DNA of 64,000 nucleotides from the NCBI RefSeq assembly GCF_037126465.1, contig NC_088206.1:49456841-49520840 (forward strand), written 5' to 3'. Origin of the DNA: Ornithodoros turicata (Eukaryota; Arthropoda; Arachnida; Ixodida; Argasidae). The notes under the pieces are model-generated. The model was not told the origin of the DNA, did no database searches, and saw only the letters and a program-made list of their open reading frames with translations. Below are positions 32,450 through 43,464 of this stretch, in pieces (position 1 is the stretch's first letter; every line of letters begins with the position of its first letter). Both the position numbers and the translations under genes were made by a program.

Positions 32450-33155
32450 GAAGCGGTGCAGAAAGGCATGTATACACGGCTCGTAACCTTAGTTGCATCG
32501 TAGGGTTAATAAGGAGCTTAATTTTGTGTTTCTTATTTGCCCTGTGAACGAATCATGGTGTCCAATAATAGTTGACGTTTCTGGTGTACATCTCTTCATG
32601 ACCTGATTTCCCCGTTGTGACCGCCAAGAAGCAATGCGCGCTCACTAACGGTCTCTCTGACCCGTGTCCGGTGACAACTGCAGACAACGACTGCGCCATA
32701 TTCGCCACACGGCCTTCGGCATTCCTGATAGAGGGGGAGTAAAATTTACGAGGGATCTCCGTTTTTATCTTGCCTGGTTGTCTTGTGGGGGACGAGATAG
32801 AAGGCGATTGTTTAGTCCCCGGCATCCGAGGAATGTTCTCGCACTAAAGCGACGGACGATTAGGAGAATGCGCCTCCCGAGAAAACGGATGGCCCACGAA
32901 AAGGAATTGCTGGGAAGCTGCTTTTCCGAGCTTATGATGACTGCTTTCATTCCGGCCATGAAATGACAGCGGAGCGCTTTTGCCTACAGCCGCGCCGTAA
33001 AACAGACCAGTACGGTAAATGCGCCGTTTTTTCATCAAATTTTATATTACGCTATCAGAAACTCTTGAGCGAATCCAGTCAGAAAAATGCATGAATGGGG
33101 CTGAGTAACGAAGGCAGAGATGAATAAAGTATTTAAATACTGCTTGGAAGTACAA
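32450..33155. other. No recognisable gene
   Basis: Several frames of up to 100 codons overlap on both strands without any known motif. Confidence 0.45.
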
Positions 33156-33159
33156 ATTG

Positions 33160-33340
33160 TGTTAGACCACCACCCCTGTCGGGTTAATGCTCGAGGAACA
33201 ATTACCCATCTTCTTGAGTGTTGTGTCCGTTCTTCTCTGTCTCATTGGCCTCAAGCATTACCGCGTCACACAAGTGCAGTTCCATGTTGTTCCTTAGTCT
33301 CTCTTATTGTTGTATCCTGTGTAGCCAAAAGCTCTGTTTT
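33160..33340 (+). pseudogene. Possible LINE C-terminal zinc-knuckle scrap
   Basis: The frame reads PCRVNARGTITHLLECC, resembling the last zinc-ligand part of LINE ORF2 (C...T-I-x-H-L-L-x-C). Nothing upstream supports it, and the first Cys pair is incomplete. Low confidence. Confidence 0.3.
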
Positions 33341-33385
33341 GTAAAGAGCGGCGAGAAAGCAGGCGAGCTGGTGATAATTGATCGT

Positions 33386-33488
33386 CATAACGAACCCTGA
33401 GACGGGAGAAGGAACACACAATACACATGCATGCATAATACACACTCGTGTATTGTGTGTTCTTTCCCCAGTCTCAGGGTTCGTTATG
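33386..33488. repeat. Near-perfect 41-bp hairpin
   Basis: CATAACGAACCCTGAGAC onward (33386-33426) pairs with a segment ending GTCTCAGGGTTCGTTATG (33448-33488), with few mismatches and a loop of about 21 bp. Short related sequences around AGCTCTGTTTTGTA (about 33331) and AGCTTTGTTTTGTA (about 33490) sit outside the arms, suggesting a small duplication. No termini of a known transposon family are visible. Confidence 0.8.
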
Positions 33489-33539
33489 AAGCTTTGTTTT
33501 GTACTGTGTGCGTTTGAAATCGACGGAAGGCGTATCGCA

Positions 33540-35250
33540 GAAGAAGGAGGTCCTGGAGCGCTTTGATGAATTTCGGTGACACAAAGAGATATGCTATGTC
33601 GCGACGACCACTTGGGAGAAATATATCGTACGCCGTAATTTGCATGTACTGAGCAAGTACTTTGCGTCAGATTGAGTGGAGCAGATTTTATGAGTAGTTC
33701 CGTTATGGTGAGCAATTCGAGCAGCCTGGTCCGCCCTCTCATTTCCACTGATACCGCAGTGCCCTGGGATCCAGTGGATGATGTTGTGACCATTCGTGGT
33801 AAACTTCAGCCAACTGGACGAGGACGAAACGAGAGGCACAAACTCAGGCTGATGTTGTGACCTTTTGGTTCTCCAGAGTTTGCTGCGATAACACTGTAGA
33901 CGACCAGCACAAGAGGAGTCGTCGAACCTTGCATTACTTTGAGGCCAGATTTTGAGTCAGAGAAAATAACACATGAAGTCGGGGTTTCCTTTGACGCTAT
34001 GTGTAGGAGAGCTTTCTCGATGGCGTAGAGCTCTGCAGCAGTTGAGGACGTCTTGTGAGACAGACCGATCGCACGGTTCTGTAGTGTCCTTCTTTGATTT
34101 CAGGCCTGGAACCTCTGGCGACACTGTAGGTAGCTTCAGCGTCCAGTAGGGAATGGAAGTTGTAGGCAAAGGCTTGAACCGAGGTGCTTCATGGAAGTAG
34201 GGCGCCAGAGCTTCGTGAATGCTCAGTCTTGATTGCGTACGAATCCAGCGGGCTAACGGATGCTTGACATGTTGAGACGCCAAACGTGTATAATGCCTGA
34301 GGGATTCGGTCACTCGCAAAACAGATATAGGTGGATATCTAGCTTTAGCAATAGCTGTGCGGTTGCAGGCTGTCCGCGGGACGCTTAAGCAGAGCTTAAC
34401 ACTTTTCGCAAGTGCACGTTGTAGGGAAGTCTCTGAAGTTGGACATACGCCATGAAGGACGGGTACATGGTATGCAATCATTTGCCGCACCGGGGAGGAA
34501 TAAGGACCGAACATGGAGTGGCATGTCGCGCCCCATCGGCACCCCGAAAGATACCTTAAAACGTTGGTATGTGCCTGAGGCCGTTCTTTCAGCTGCTTCA
34601 CTTCGGCGTACCAGGACAGAGAACGGCCGAGTACAACCCCCAAAAACCGGTAGTGCGAAACTCTGGCTAAGGCTTCCCCGTTCAGGTTCAGAGTGAAACG
34701 GGGCAGAAGTTTACGGGTGAAAGGTAGGAAGACAGTCTTTTCTCTAAGGATGTCCATACCTCTTCGCGTTAGGTACTTGGAAAGCTTTTCGATAGCATCC
34801 TGCAGTCTTCGTCGAAGTGCTGGCCACTGCTTACCTGAGGACCAAATGCAAATATCGTCGGCGTATATGCTCGATCGTACTCCCCTCAGTAAAATGGCAG
34901 GGGGACCAGCCATGGCAACGTTGAAAAGCAGAGGACTAAGAACTCCTCCCTGGGGGACACCGGCTGTTAAACCGTGACAATACACGACAAAAGACGTGAC
35001 AGTCTGTATCACCGCTACATGTTCCTATGAAAACTGTCCTGTTTTGTATGTACTACCAACGCAGACACCGGCCGCGAATTCCTACTACATACAAGTCATG
35101 CAATAAACACCTGTGGCATACAGTATCGTAGGCCCGCCTTATGTCCAAAAATACTGCAGCTGTAAGGCGACCACCTGGTTTTTCTTCTTCAATGAACGAA
35201 ACCAAGTTGATGATGCTGTCCATGGCAGTTCGCCATTAGTTTCAGCTTAC
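33540..35250 (-). pseudogene. LINE-B ORF2 remnant (RT and RNase H)
   Basis: On the minus strand the order is AAVFLDIRRAYDTV near 35150, then a stop and frame change, GVPQGGVLSPLLFN and IYADDICIW near 34860, a thumb region, then RNase H pieces: SSTAAELYAI near 34040, FSDSKSGL near 33960 and IHWIPGHCGISGNERADQAA near 33740. The first RNase H aspartate block (TDGS) is missing where the frame breaks near 34090, so a deletion removed it. With several frame breaks and no endonuclease it is a dead copy. It differs clearly from LINE-A and LINE-C. Confidence 0.85.
33957..35012 (-). pseudogene. LINE-B reverse transcriptase core, longest intact stretch
   Basis: A 351-codon stretch of the remnant without stops. 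It holds motif 4 (GVPQGGVLSPLLFN), YADD with both aspartates, the thumb (HYRFLGVVLGRSLSW) and the linker to RNase H, including CLSVPRTACNRT. The first palm aspartate lies upstream beyond a stop. The last 40 codons leave the ancestral frame, so the end is not the natural C-terminus. Confidence 0.8.
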
Positions 35251-35334
35251 ATCTCAGGCTTTGCTCTATTTCCTTTTTCAGTCCTTGTTCTGCGCTGTTC
35301 CTTCTTCCTCTTTTTTTAGTCAGCATGTAACAAC

Positions 35335-35385
35335 AAGGGGGGTATATGTTTATTAAGGAACAAAGAAAGGAAAGGTAACAACACT
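35335..35385 (-). mobile_element. LINE-A 3' end, very short copy
   Basis: GGGGGGTATATGTTTATTAAGG and the purine-rich run after it match the reversed 3' end of LINE-A. Similarity is lost within about 50 bp, so this is an extreme 5'-truncation. Confidence 0.6.
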
Positions 35386-35389
35386 TCCA

Positions 35390-37140
35390 AATGAATATAC
35401 CTCTGAAGTATATTTCAGGCTACCCTGAAGGTAAACGTCGTTGGTACTTTCACGGAGGTAGTATACACTATACAGTAAGGCTGGTTTGAATCCACTCAAC
35501 CTCTTCTCACGGATCCTCCTAGTATACCAAGCGCAATCTATCGCAAATTGCGCAACTCTGAGATTGACCTTCTCCGTGTTATGCCTCGTAGCCATAAAAA
35601 ACCCTCTCCTTTCTGCCGCTCTTCCGTGTTCATGTATGGCTATAAAGGCCACTTTCATCCGCTCCACTAATTTCCTTAATTTTCCCTCATTGCCGCGTCC
35701 TTTCTTTACGTGGTTCTTTACGTCGACTCTTTCGTTTATTTTTTTCTACGCGCGTGTGTGTATACACAACATTTTCTTGCTGCTGTGCCGTACTCTCGTG
35801 TGTCCGTGATGTTTCTGGAAGGGCAGGCGAGCGAGGAGAGAGCACATTTTTCTCCGGCCTGCCTCCTCCGGCCCTGGTGTGCGATGAACAACGTTTTTAC
35901 GACTTTCGTCGGCGCTGTTATACTGCCAGCCTTCCCTTATTTCCTCTCGGCCTGCAAAACCGATAAAGAGTCGGGGAAAAAAAGGAGACCAAGAGAGAAA
36001 GAGAAGGTGTTGCCGCTACGAGCATCGATCGAAGCAGGGGGTCAGAAACCCTTTGCTTTCTTTCCTAGTGTTGCTTCTGTCTTTTCCCGCGTAACCCGTA
36101 TTTTCCCCTTTCTTTTCCACACTTTCTGTCCCCCATTTTGTTTTACTTCGAAAACGGTTTTTGTTTCGCGCGTGCTATAGTATGTGCGGATTCTTTGCAC
36201 TTCAATTTTTCCGCTCCGCAGCGCCATAAAGTTACAGTCGAGCCTGGTACGGAACCCCCGTTTCTTGTACCTTTATGATATTTTACTGCGCTTCCCCTTT
36301 TTATAGTGTAAAAGGGTGAGAATCCCCGATACTGACCGCTGGTGGTTGTCGTCGGTTGAAGGAAGAAGGGTATTCCGCGCTCTCTATCCTTAACGGCCCT
36401 GTCGTCCGTTGAATATAAGTGTTTTATATTTTCGATCCTGGAAGACGGTGAAAATATGCGGTCGTGCATTTTGGAGGCAGAGTGTCGGTGTCCTGACGCG
36501 TGCAATGTAGTAGTTGCTCTTAAAGTTACATCGCGTTTCCGCGATGTTCTTGTTCGCCTATACCGATCACCTTCAACCACGCTTTGACTAGTGACGCGCC
36601 CATAGCGCGGATCTGTCCGGCTCTCATGGCATTGAAATCTTCCGAAAGAACCCTTCGCACGCGCGTTACATTACATGTATCATAGACGTCTCCCAAGACT
36701 TGAAGTCTACCTTTCACTTCACTGTGAGGTAACTACAATATGAGATTATAGTAGGCTAGATTATAAAAGCGCACATTCTTACCCTGACTGTTCGTGAATA
36801 CTAAAACCAAGTGGTTGAATGTCACTCTGTCACTGGGAGTCCCGACAGGAGCATCATACTGCTAATGCTATAACACCTGTAAAGATGACGCAATTTTATT
36901 TTTCCGAACTCCGCTGTTCAACTGCCCTGCTGATCAACGGTGCTGCCTGATAACTATGATATCCTTCGATCCCCGTATCATTTTTCTCAAAAAATCTCCC
37001 GTTGTCCCTCTGCCTGTTGTCTAGAAACAATAATTTCCCCTGCATCCATCTAACATCGGCGTTTTATATTTTTGTTTCTACCTGTACAACGTGCGGCATA
37101 CCATAACACTCATTGTTATTGTTATTCAGAACTAAAAAAC
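35390..37140. other. No recognisable gene
   Basis: About 1.7 kb of pyrimidine-rich sequence with frames up to about 156 codons and no motif I recognise. Confidence 0.45.
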
Positions 37141-37143
37141 AAC

Positions 37144-37402
37144 ATAGTGGTTAGGATGATGGCTTTCCACGCCGAGACTGGGAGGTGACACGGGTTCGAA
37201 TCCTGTCACCAGCTGTGCTGTCTGAGGTTTTCCCTGGGTTTTCCGAAGACTTTCCAGACGAATGTCGGCACAGTTCCCCCTGAAGTCGGTCCAGGACGCA
37301 TACTAACCCCCTGTCCCCCACTACTTCCTGCTATGCTCTCTCCATCTGTCCACATCTGTATGCCGCTCATAGCCACAGTTGCTTCGCGGCGCTAACACGG
37401 AA
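37144..37402 (+). mobile_element. tRNA-derived SINE, tail type 1
   Basis: Box A-like TAGTGGTTAGGATG near 37145 and a perfect box B GGTTCGAATCC near 37193 form the head. The body follows: GTGCTGTCTGAGG, then CCCTGGGTTTTCCGAAGAC and CACAGTTCCCCCTGAAGTC. It ends GCTAACACGGAATCAAAAAC. The layout resembles SINEs described from hard ticks (for example Ruka), which I recall rather than matched. A LINE-C tail begins directly at its A-rich end. Confidence 0.8.
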
Positions 37403-37404
37403 TC

Positions 37405-37866
37405 AAAAACAACAACAACAACTTTATTTTGAGATGATGAATGGGGAGTTTCATTGCCAGGGGGGATACTCTACCACCACCACAACAACTACTACTACAT
37501 TAATGATGATGGGATGAGGTGTTTCACCCCATTGCTGGTGGTGATGTGGGGAATGAAATAATGAGCCCCTTCACAATAAGGATTGAAGTCCTATGGTGTC
37601 CAAAAAGATCAAACGAGCTTGAGGGCAGAGCGTTGGTGGGCTGGATTTGACCAGGGACCAAGGAATTTTGGGGGGGAGGCGAGCGTCCGGCTGATTAAGA
37701 GACTCGGAGACTGCGGTTCGGGAAGGTTGGTATTGTGGGCAATGAAGATGCTCTAGATCTTCTAGAGCACCGCAGTGACAGCATTTGGGAGAGTCAACTT
37801 GTCTCAAGCGGTAACGCCATTGAGCTATAAAAGCCACATCGCGTCCCATCCGATGAATTAATGCAA
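37405..37866 (-). mobile_element. LINE-C 3' fragment
   Basis: Minus-strand copy of the LINE-C 3' end with a GTT-repeat tail, inserted at the A-rich end of a SINE. It keeps about 100 codons of the ORF2 C-terminus (next entry) and is 5'-truncated at about 37866. Confidence 0.85.
37571..37849 (-). pseudogene. LINE-C ORF2 C-terminus
   Basis: The protein VAFIAQWRYRLRQVDSPKC continues CHCGALEDLEH and ends FLDTIGLQSLL, colinear with residues about 1005-1097 of the long LINE-C frame at 39586-42968. A small deletion after LEH removes part of the I-L-L-H segment before the last Cys, so the zinc knuckle is damaged. Confidence 0.85.
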
Positions 37867-37869
37867 CAA

Positions 37870-39573
37870 AAAGGGTGGTACTATAGTATTATTACCTTGA
37901 TCTTCATCATAGAGAACCTCATGCGATGCATGTAGAGTACTTTCAAGTACCTTCGTCTCTTGGTATGTTTTCAATTGCTTCTCGGAGAGCGTTACACATG
38001 AAATTTACTCTAAATTTTTACTCGTAAATGACCATCTCTCTCACGACACGGTATCCCACATTCCTGGCTCGCGCAAATAGTGCTTGTATCCTCATCCTTC
38101 CTTTACGCATCTCTTTGTATGGGTGTAGGTATACCTATGAATGATGCATGCGGAGCGATCTGAAAGTATCCACGATGTATTTTATTCCCATGTGACGGAT
38201 GGTCTGATCGAGACCCTGGAATTGCTTCGCGAATCCGGACGATTTGTTTGAGTTTTGAACTTCCGTGTTTCTCGCCCAGTGTCATATATCTCTCCGCAAG
38301 GCCTCAGCCGAGAACAGAGCGCATGCGCGTCCTGCGTACTGCGCTTCCCGAGGCATTGTGGATACTCGATATTTGCTGCTTGTGTCGTCTGTCCTGTTGT
38401 GGTGATGTTCCTGAGAGTGGCTTTCATTAGTATTTTCTTTTCCGTTCTGCTACGTTTAATATGCTTGTATACTCGACCCTATATTTATGAACGTTATCTG
38501 CGGAAATCGTCCATATATCAAGCTAGTCATAACTCGAGGTCTGGAATAAAAAGGGGACGCGTTTTGTGCCAGAGGGCACCGTTCATAAAGTGAAGGAATT
38601 CGTAAATCGAGGGTTTGGTTTGGTTTGGTTTTAAGGAAAAAATAAAATGGAGATTTTGGCTTCACTAATGTGAGGCACGCAACTCCACATCACTTGCACC
38701 GGTTACTTTGGTGGAAAACTCCTGGAATGCTGATGTCAATGAAGGTGAGCAGGTTGATGGCGATGATGATGCTATGATGATGATGATTAATGGTGGTGGT
38801 GGTGGTGATTCCTAAAGAAAGCACCGGGATGTCACACATACTGTATACGCATACAAGCATCCTACTACGTCGAAAGAATTGCGAGAAGCAATCGTGCTGG
38901 TGTCTAGAATACATGAGGGTAAAACCACAGAAACACACACAAGAACAGACACACGCACAGACGAAATCTACTACCCCTAATGAAACAAGCCTGAGCAAAG
39001 AGCTGCTTCATCCTGTTTCAGCCCACTCAGGCTTCTTTCATCGTGGGTATCGTCCACCAGCCTGCCTGCGTTTTGTGCTACTTTGGAAGTCTACTACCTT
39101 GTTTGTATGTCTGCCAAACAGCTTCGTCTGCCGGAATTAAATTTAAAAAATTCACTGGACGATCGCGATACGGTGATGCGAAATTTGAGCGCAGCTGTTG
39201 AGGTGGAGTTATACACCACTGTTTTTATTTTCCACATATAGTACTTTCTTCAGGTAGCACTCCTTTCCCAGTTCGTGATGTCGTTGCGAAGTCGTTGTAA
39301 AGTCGTTGTCCACGTTAGTGAGGCACAGCCCGGGTAGGTCTGTAGCGCGACTCTGTGCCACGTATACCATCTTTTGCGGATGATTCTTGACATAGGAGTA
39401 CACTACTGAATAGCTTCAGAGTACTACAACTGATGTACAACTGCAAGGTCTACGCCAGGGGGCGCCGTGTGGGGACGACATATTGGCTCCGTTAAGTTCG
39501 TCTGCTATGTTAATGACGGATCCCGTCTGTAGGCGTTCGTTCTTTCTTCTTTATTCGACCACGCTTTTGCGTC
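37870..39573. other. No recognisable gene; GGT microsatellite
   Basis: About 1.7 kb without coding motif. A GAT/GGT trinucleotide run lies near 38762-38810. Confidence 0.45.
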
Positions 39574-39585
39574 TTCCTTGACGAC

Positions 39586-42500
39586 CGGTCGTCAGTATCT
39601 ATATCCGTCCCGCGGTACAGGTCCCGTGGAGTGACCTGGAACGCTTACTTGGTTCTCTGGAAGCCCCGGCGCTTGTGCTAGGGGACTTCAATGCACATCA
39701 CTCGGCCTGGGGAAGCCGAAGGACGGACAGTAGGGGAAGGAGGTTGTTAGAGGCAATGGAGAATAATAACATGTGCCTGCTGAACAACCGCGAGCCCACT
39801 TACATGCGATCCCCAATGTCACTTGATGTATTGGACCTCTCGTGGTCCTCAACCGACATAATTCGCCACTTGTCGTGCGCTACGGATGTCGACACTAGAG
39901 GTAGCGATCATTTTCCTCTATATATTTCGCACGACAGACTGCCCCTCTCAGCAACTGCTGGACTGATTTCTTTCACAAACTGGAGACGTTTTCGTGCGGG
40001 CCTCAGAACATCTGTGCACACCGGTATGTCCCCAGAGGCTCTCTCTCAAGCAATTACCCGTGGTATTCAGGACGCGGTGGTCATGTCTAAAAGGGTAACA
40101 GGCCATATCGGCCATTCCCCCGCTATTAATCACCTTAGAGCATTACGTCGCCGAGCAGAAAGAACGGCTCGTCGGACAGGGCAACTTACGGACATTGTGG
40201 AATACCGCCGGATGAAAGCTAAAGTAACACGAGAACTTAGAAACGAGGACAGGAAGCGTTGGCGTAAGTTTTGCCACCACCTTTCACCGTTCGATCCGGC
40301 CACGAAGATCTGGCGGACAATCCGATCTCTGAAGGAGGCGCCCCCTCAAAAGAATCCTCTCGCGGCCTTGGCTATCGTTCAGCGTGTAGACGAGAACACG
40401 CTTGCGACGGACTTCTGTGTGGTACTAACGACTCCGGCGGCTGCCTCGACCACGCCCCTACACCACAGTTTTGTCCACAGTTTGACGGCTGAACTTCACC
40501 ACGACTGGCCCCGTCCCCCGGAAGTTATGGACCGCGACTTCACACTAATCGAGCTAAAGGCAGCGTTGAAGCTTGTGAACGCCAGCTCGTCCCCTGGGCC
40601 CGATAAACTCACCTATGCCGCCCTACGAAACCTTGACGGGCGGTCACTCCAAGCTCTCCTTCATGTCTATTATACGTCTTGGCAACAAGGATCTTTACCA
40701 CATACATGGAAGGAGGCCTTGGTTGTTCCCATCCTGAAACCAGGCAAGGCCCCAAATGCCCTATCCTCCTTTCGCCCGGTGAGCCTGACAAGCTGTGTGG
40801 GGAAACTGATGGAGAGAATGGTTTTGCATCGCCTCGACTGGTGGCTCGAAAAACGACGTGCGTTCCCTCACGAAATGGCTGGATTTCGTCGCCACCGAAG
40901 CTCCATGGATCCAGTTCTCGACCTAGTCTCTACAGTTCAACATGCTCGAGCCCATCGACGGATCGTCCGATCGGTCTTCCTTGACATCAAGCGCGCCTAT
41001 GATACCGTCTCGCACATTTGTGTGCTGCATGCCTTGCGCTCGTTTGGAGTATCCGGTCGGCTCTTCATCTGGCTCCAAGACTTCCTTACGGACCGAACTG
41101 TCGCTGTCCGTACGTCCCAAGGCCAAAGCCCTCAGCATCCTGTTCCCCAAGGAGTCCCCCAAGGAAGCATTCTCAGCCCGACACTCTTTAACGTGGTGAT
41201 GGCCGGCCTACAATCAGTAATTCCTCGCAAAGTGTCGTTCTCCGTGTATGCAGATGACGTCGCCCTTTGGACAGTAGGAAAATCACGCCCGGCTCTCCAG
41301 CGCCGCCTGCAGCTCGCTTTAAACAACATCCATACGTACCTGACGCACCTCGGGATGGACCTTTCACCCGAAAAGTGTGTCGAGCTCCCTTTCACGCGTA
41401 AAGCTATGGCCAATTTCCCACTTTGGCTTGGTTTAAAGAAGCTAGAACCAGTACGCTTTCACCGCTTCCTTGGCGTGGTAATCGACTCGGACTTGCGCTG
41501 GGCTCGGCACATTAAACACCTTGAAACTAAAGTGCAGCGATGGCTCCCCGCAATCCAACATCTTTCTGGCCCAGGATGGGGCTGTGATCAGCGTTCCCTG
41601 CTCGCGGTTCACGCGGCATTGGTAAGGGCAACTGTGCTTTACAGCCTTCCTGTTCTGCACAGGATATCAACAACTTCATTAAATACGCTTCGGTCCCTGT
41701 TTGCTCGAAGCCTTCGTCGATGCCTCGGAGTTCCAAGAATGGCTGAAACACGACAAGTACTGGCTGAAGCTGGTGAGCTCCCGATTGAAGTTCTCCGTGA
41801 ACGGGAAACGGCTCGGCAGTACCTCCGTTTGCGTGCTCACATTCCCCGCCACCCACTACTCAGGAAAATTCGATACCGCCCTGGAAGCGACTTCTATCGA
41901 GTAGCGCAGAGGACACGCCAGACTCTCACTGGCTTCATAACTAAGGACACTATACCGCCGGAAGCCCCCTGGTCTCTACCGGTACCGCCCACTTTTGTAC
42001 GCCTCCCAAACCTTCTGCAAAGAAGAGATCAGGTCCCCCCTCAAGTCCTCCGAGCCCATTTTCATGCTCTGGTAGACGAGAAGTTTTCTACGTTTACGGC
42101 AGCATATACTGATGGCGCATCCCGAAACAACAAGTCCGCCTCAGCCTTCGTCATTCCATCCGAAGGCGTCGTGCACGGAAGACGCCTTTCACATCCAACC
42201 TCCTCCACAGCTGCGGAACTCTATGCCATCCTTTTCTTTCTACAACACATCGCTGATTTTCCACCCCGGGAATGGGCAGTCTTTACAGACTCCAAATCTG
42301 CACTTCAAGCAATTGAAACTTCCGGCATACGAGGCCCATCCGCACCCCTAGTCACAGACGTGTTAATGGCTTACCACACTATCTACGCCGCAGGCCACAG
42401 GCTAGTTCTCCAGTGGGTTCCAGCCCATTGTGGTGTCGTGGGGAACGAGCAGGCCGACAGCGCCGCAGAAGCAGCACTCTCGTCTCGGAACCGGACCCGT

Positions 42501-42968
42501 ATTGTTCTGCTTAGAGGAGACCGCCGTTCAATTCTGCGACGTCTAGTGACACCCCTGGCTTCCCGCCAACGGACAACAGACATTCTTCCCCCCTCTATGT
42601 TGAACAGTGTTGATCCCACGCTCGCTTTCCGCATGCCACGAAACACATCTCGTCAGGATGCTGCATTAATCCACCGCATGGGCCTCGATGTGGCCTTTAC
42701 AGCTCAGTGGCGTTACCGCTTGAGACAAATTGATTCTCCCACCTGCTGCCACTGTGGTGCTCTTGAGGATCTGGAGCACATTCTTCTTCATTGCCCTCAC
42801 TACGAACCTTCCCGAACCACACTCTCCGAGTCTCTTCGTCAGCTGGACTCTCGCCCTTTCTCCCTACCGAAATTGCTTGGTCCCTGGCCCAATCCAGCCC
42901 AGCAACGCTCTGCGCTCAAAGGTCTTCTGACATTTCTGGACACCATCGGACTTCGATCGTTATTGTAA
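39586..42968 (+). CDS. LINE-C ORF2: partial endonuclease, RT, RNase H, zinc knuckle
   Basis: No start codon remains; the frame is open from the truncated 5' end. Residue numbers count from a GTG at 39675 (1097 codons). The APE-type endonuclease part has GDFNAHHSAW (3-12) and SDHFPL (77-82); its N-terminus, with the catalytic Glu, is missing. The reverse transcriptase spans about 300-600: FLDIKRAYD with D437, GVPQGSILSPTLFN, and YADD with D527 and D528. RNase H spans about 808-935, with D813, E848, D872 and D928. The knuckle is C1024, C1027, H1035 and C1040. Domain order and C-terminal RNase H place it in the I group of LINEs. No internal stop or shift is visible, so the insertion is recent. 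Confidence 0.95.
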
Positions 42969-43081
42969 AGGGGCACGTTATTTTATTCCCCCCATTCCAC
43001 CAAGCACTGGGGTAGAGTATCGCCTGTTGCGATGAAACTCCCCACTCTCCAAGGCCGAAAATAAAGTTGTTGTTGTTGTTG
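39586..43081 (+). mobile_element. LINE-C, long 5'-truncated copy with exact target duplication
   Basis: The copy runs from inside the endonuclease domain to a 3' untranslated region ending AATAAAG and GTT repeats. TTCCTTGACGAC occurs at 39574-39585 and again at 43082-43093, a 12-bp target-site duplication that fixes both ends. Its frame is open from the truncation point to the natural stop. Fragments of the same family are at 2398 and 37405. Confidence 0.95.
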
Positions 43082-43213
43082 TTCCTTGACGACAATGGAT
43101 CAAGGTCCTCTGAACAAAATCGCACGTGCTGTTACGGTAAACGCGCTGCAATTTGCGATGTGAAATAAGTTTGCCGCAGCATACGGTCGTTTTGCATGGG
43201 CGGAAAGAAACTG

Positions 43214-43461
43214 CACTCTTAACAATGAACTTCAGCGCATAGCACGCTCCTAGCCAACCATCATCCCGGATGACATCGGTCTCCTCCCTGATTTGTTGAA
43301 AACGGGAGGAGTACTCCTTATTTGTACCGCTTATGCAGTACATAATTGGTACAAAAAAGGCGTACACCTCCCATTTTCAATAAATCAGGTGCGAGAACGA
43401 TGTCACTAAGGATGATGGCTGGCTAGGAGCGTGCTATGCGGTGAAGTTCATTTTATGAGTG
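43214..43461. mobile_element. Family M element, complete
   Basis: 248 bp, CACTCTTAACAATGAAC to TTTTATGAGTG, with TG on both sides (43212-43213 and 43462-43463). The core on one side has decayed (GAGTACTCC) while the other retains GGCGTACACC. The loop is TGTACC...GGTACA rather than TGTGACA...TGTCACA, a compensated change on both strands of the stem. Confidence 0.9.
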
Positions 43462-43464
43462 TGC

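Noticed and set aside
36143..36580. Minus-strand frame of 145 codons
   Set aside because: No motif, unusual composition, and overlapped by equally long frames on the other strand.
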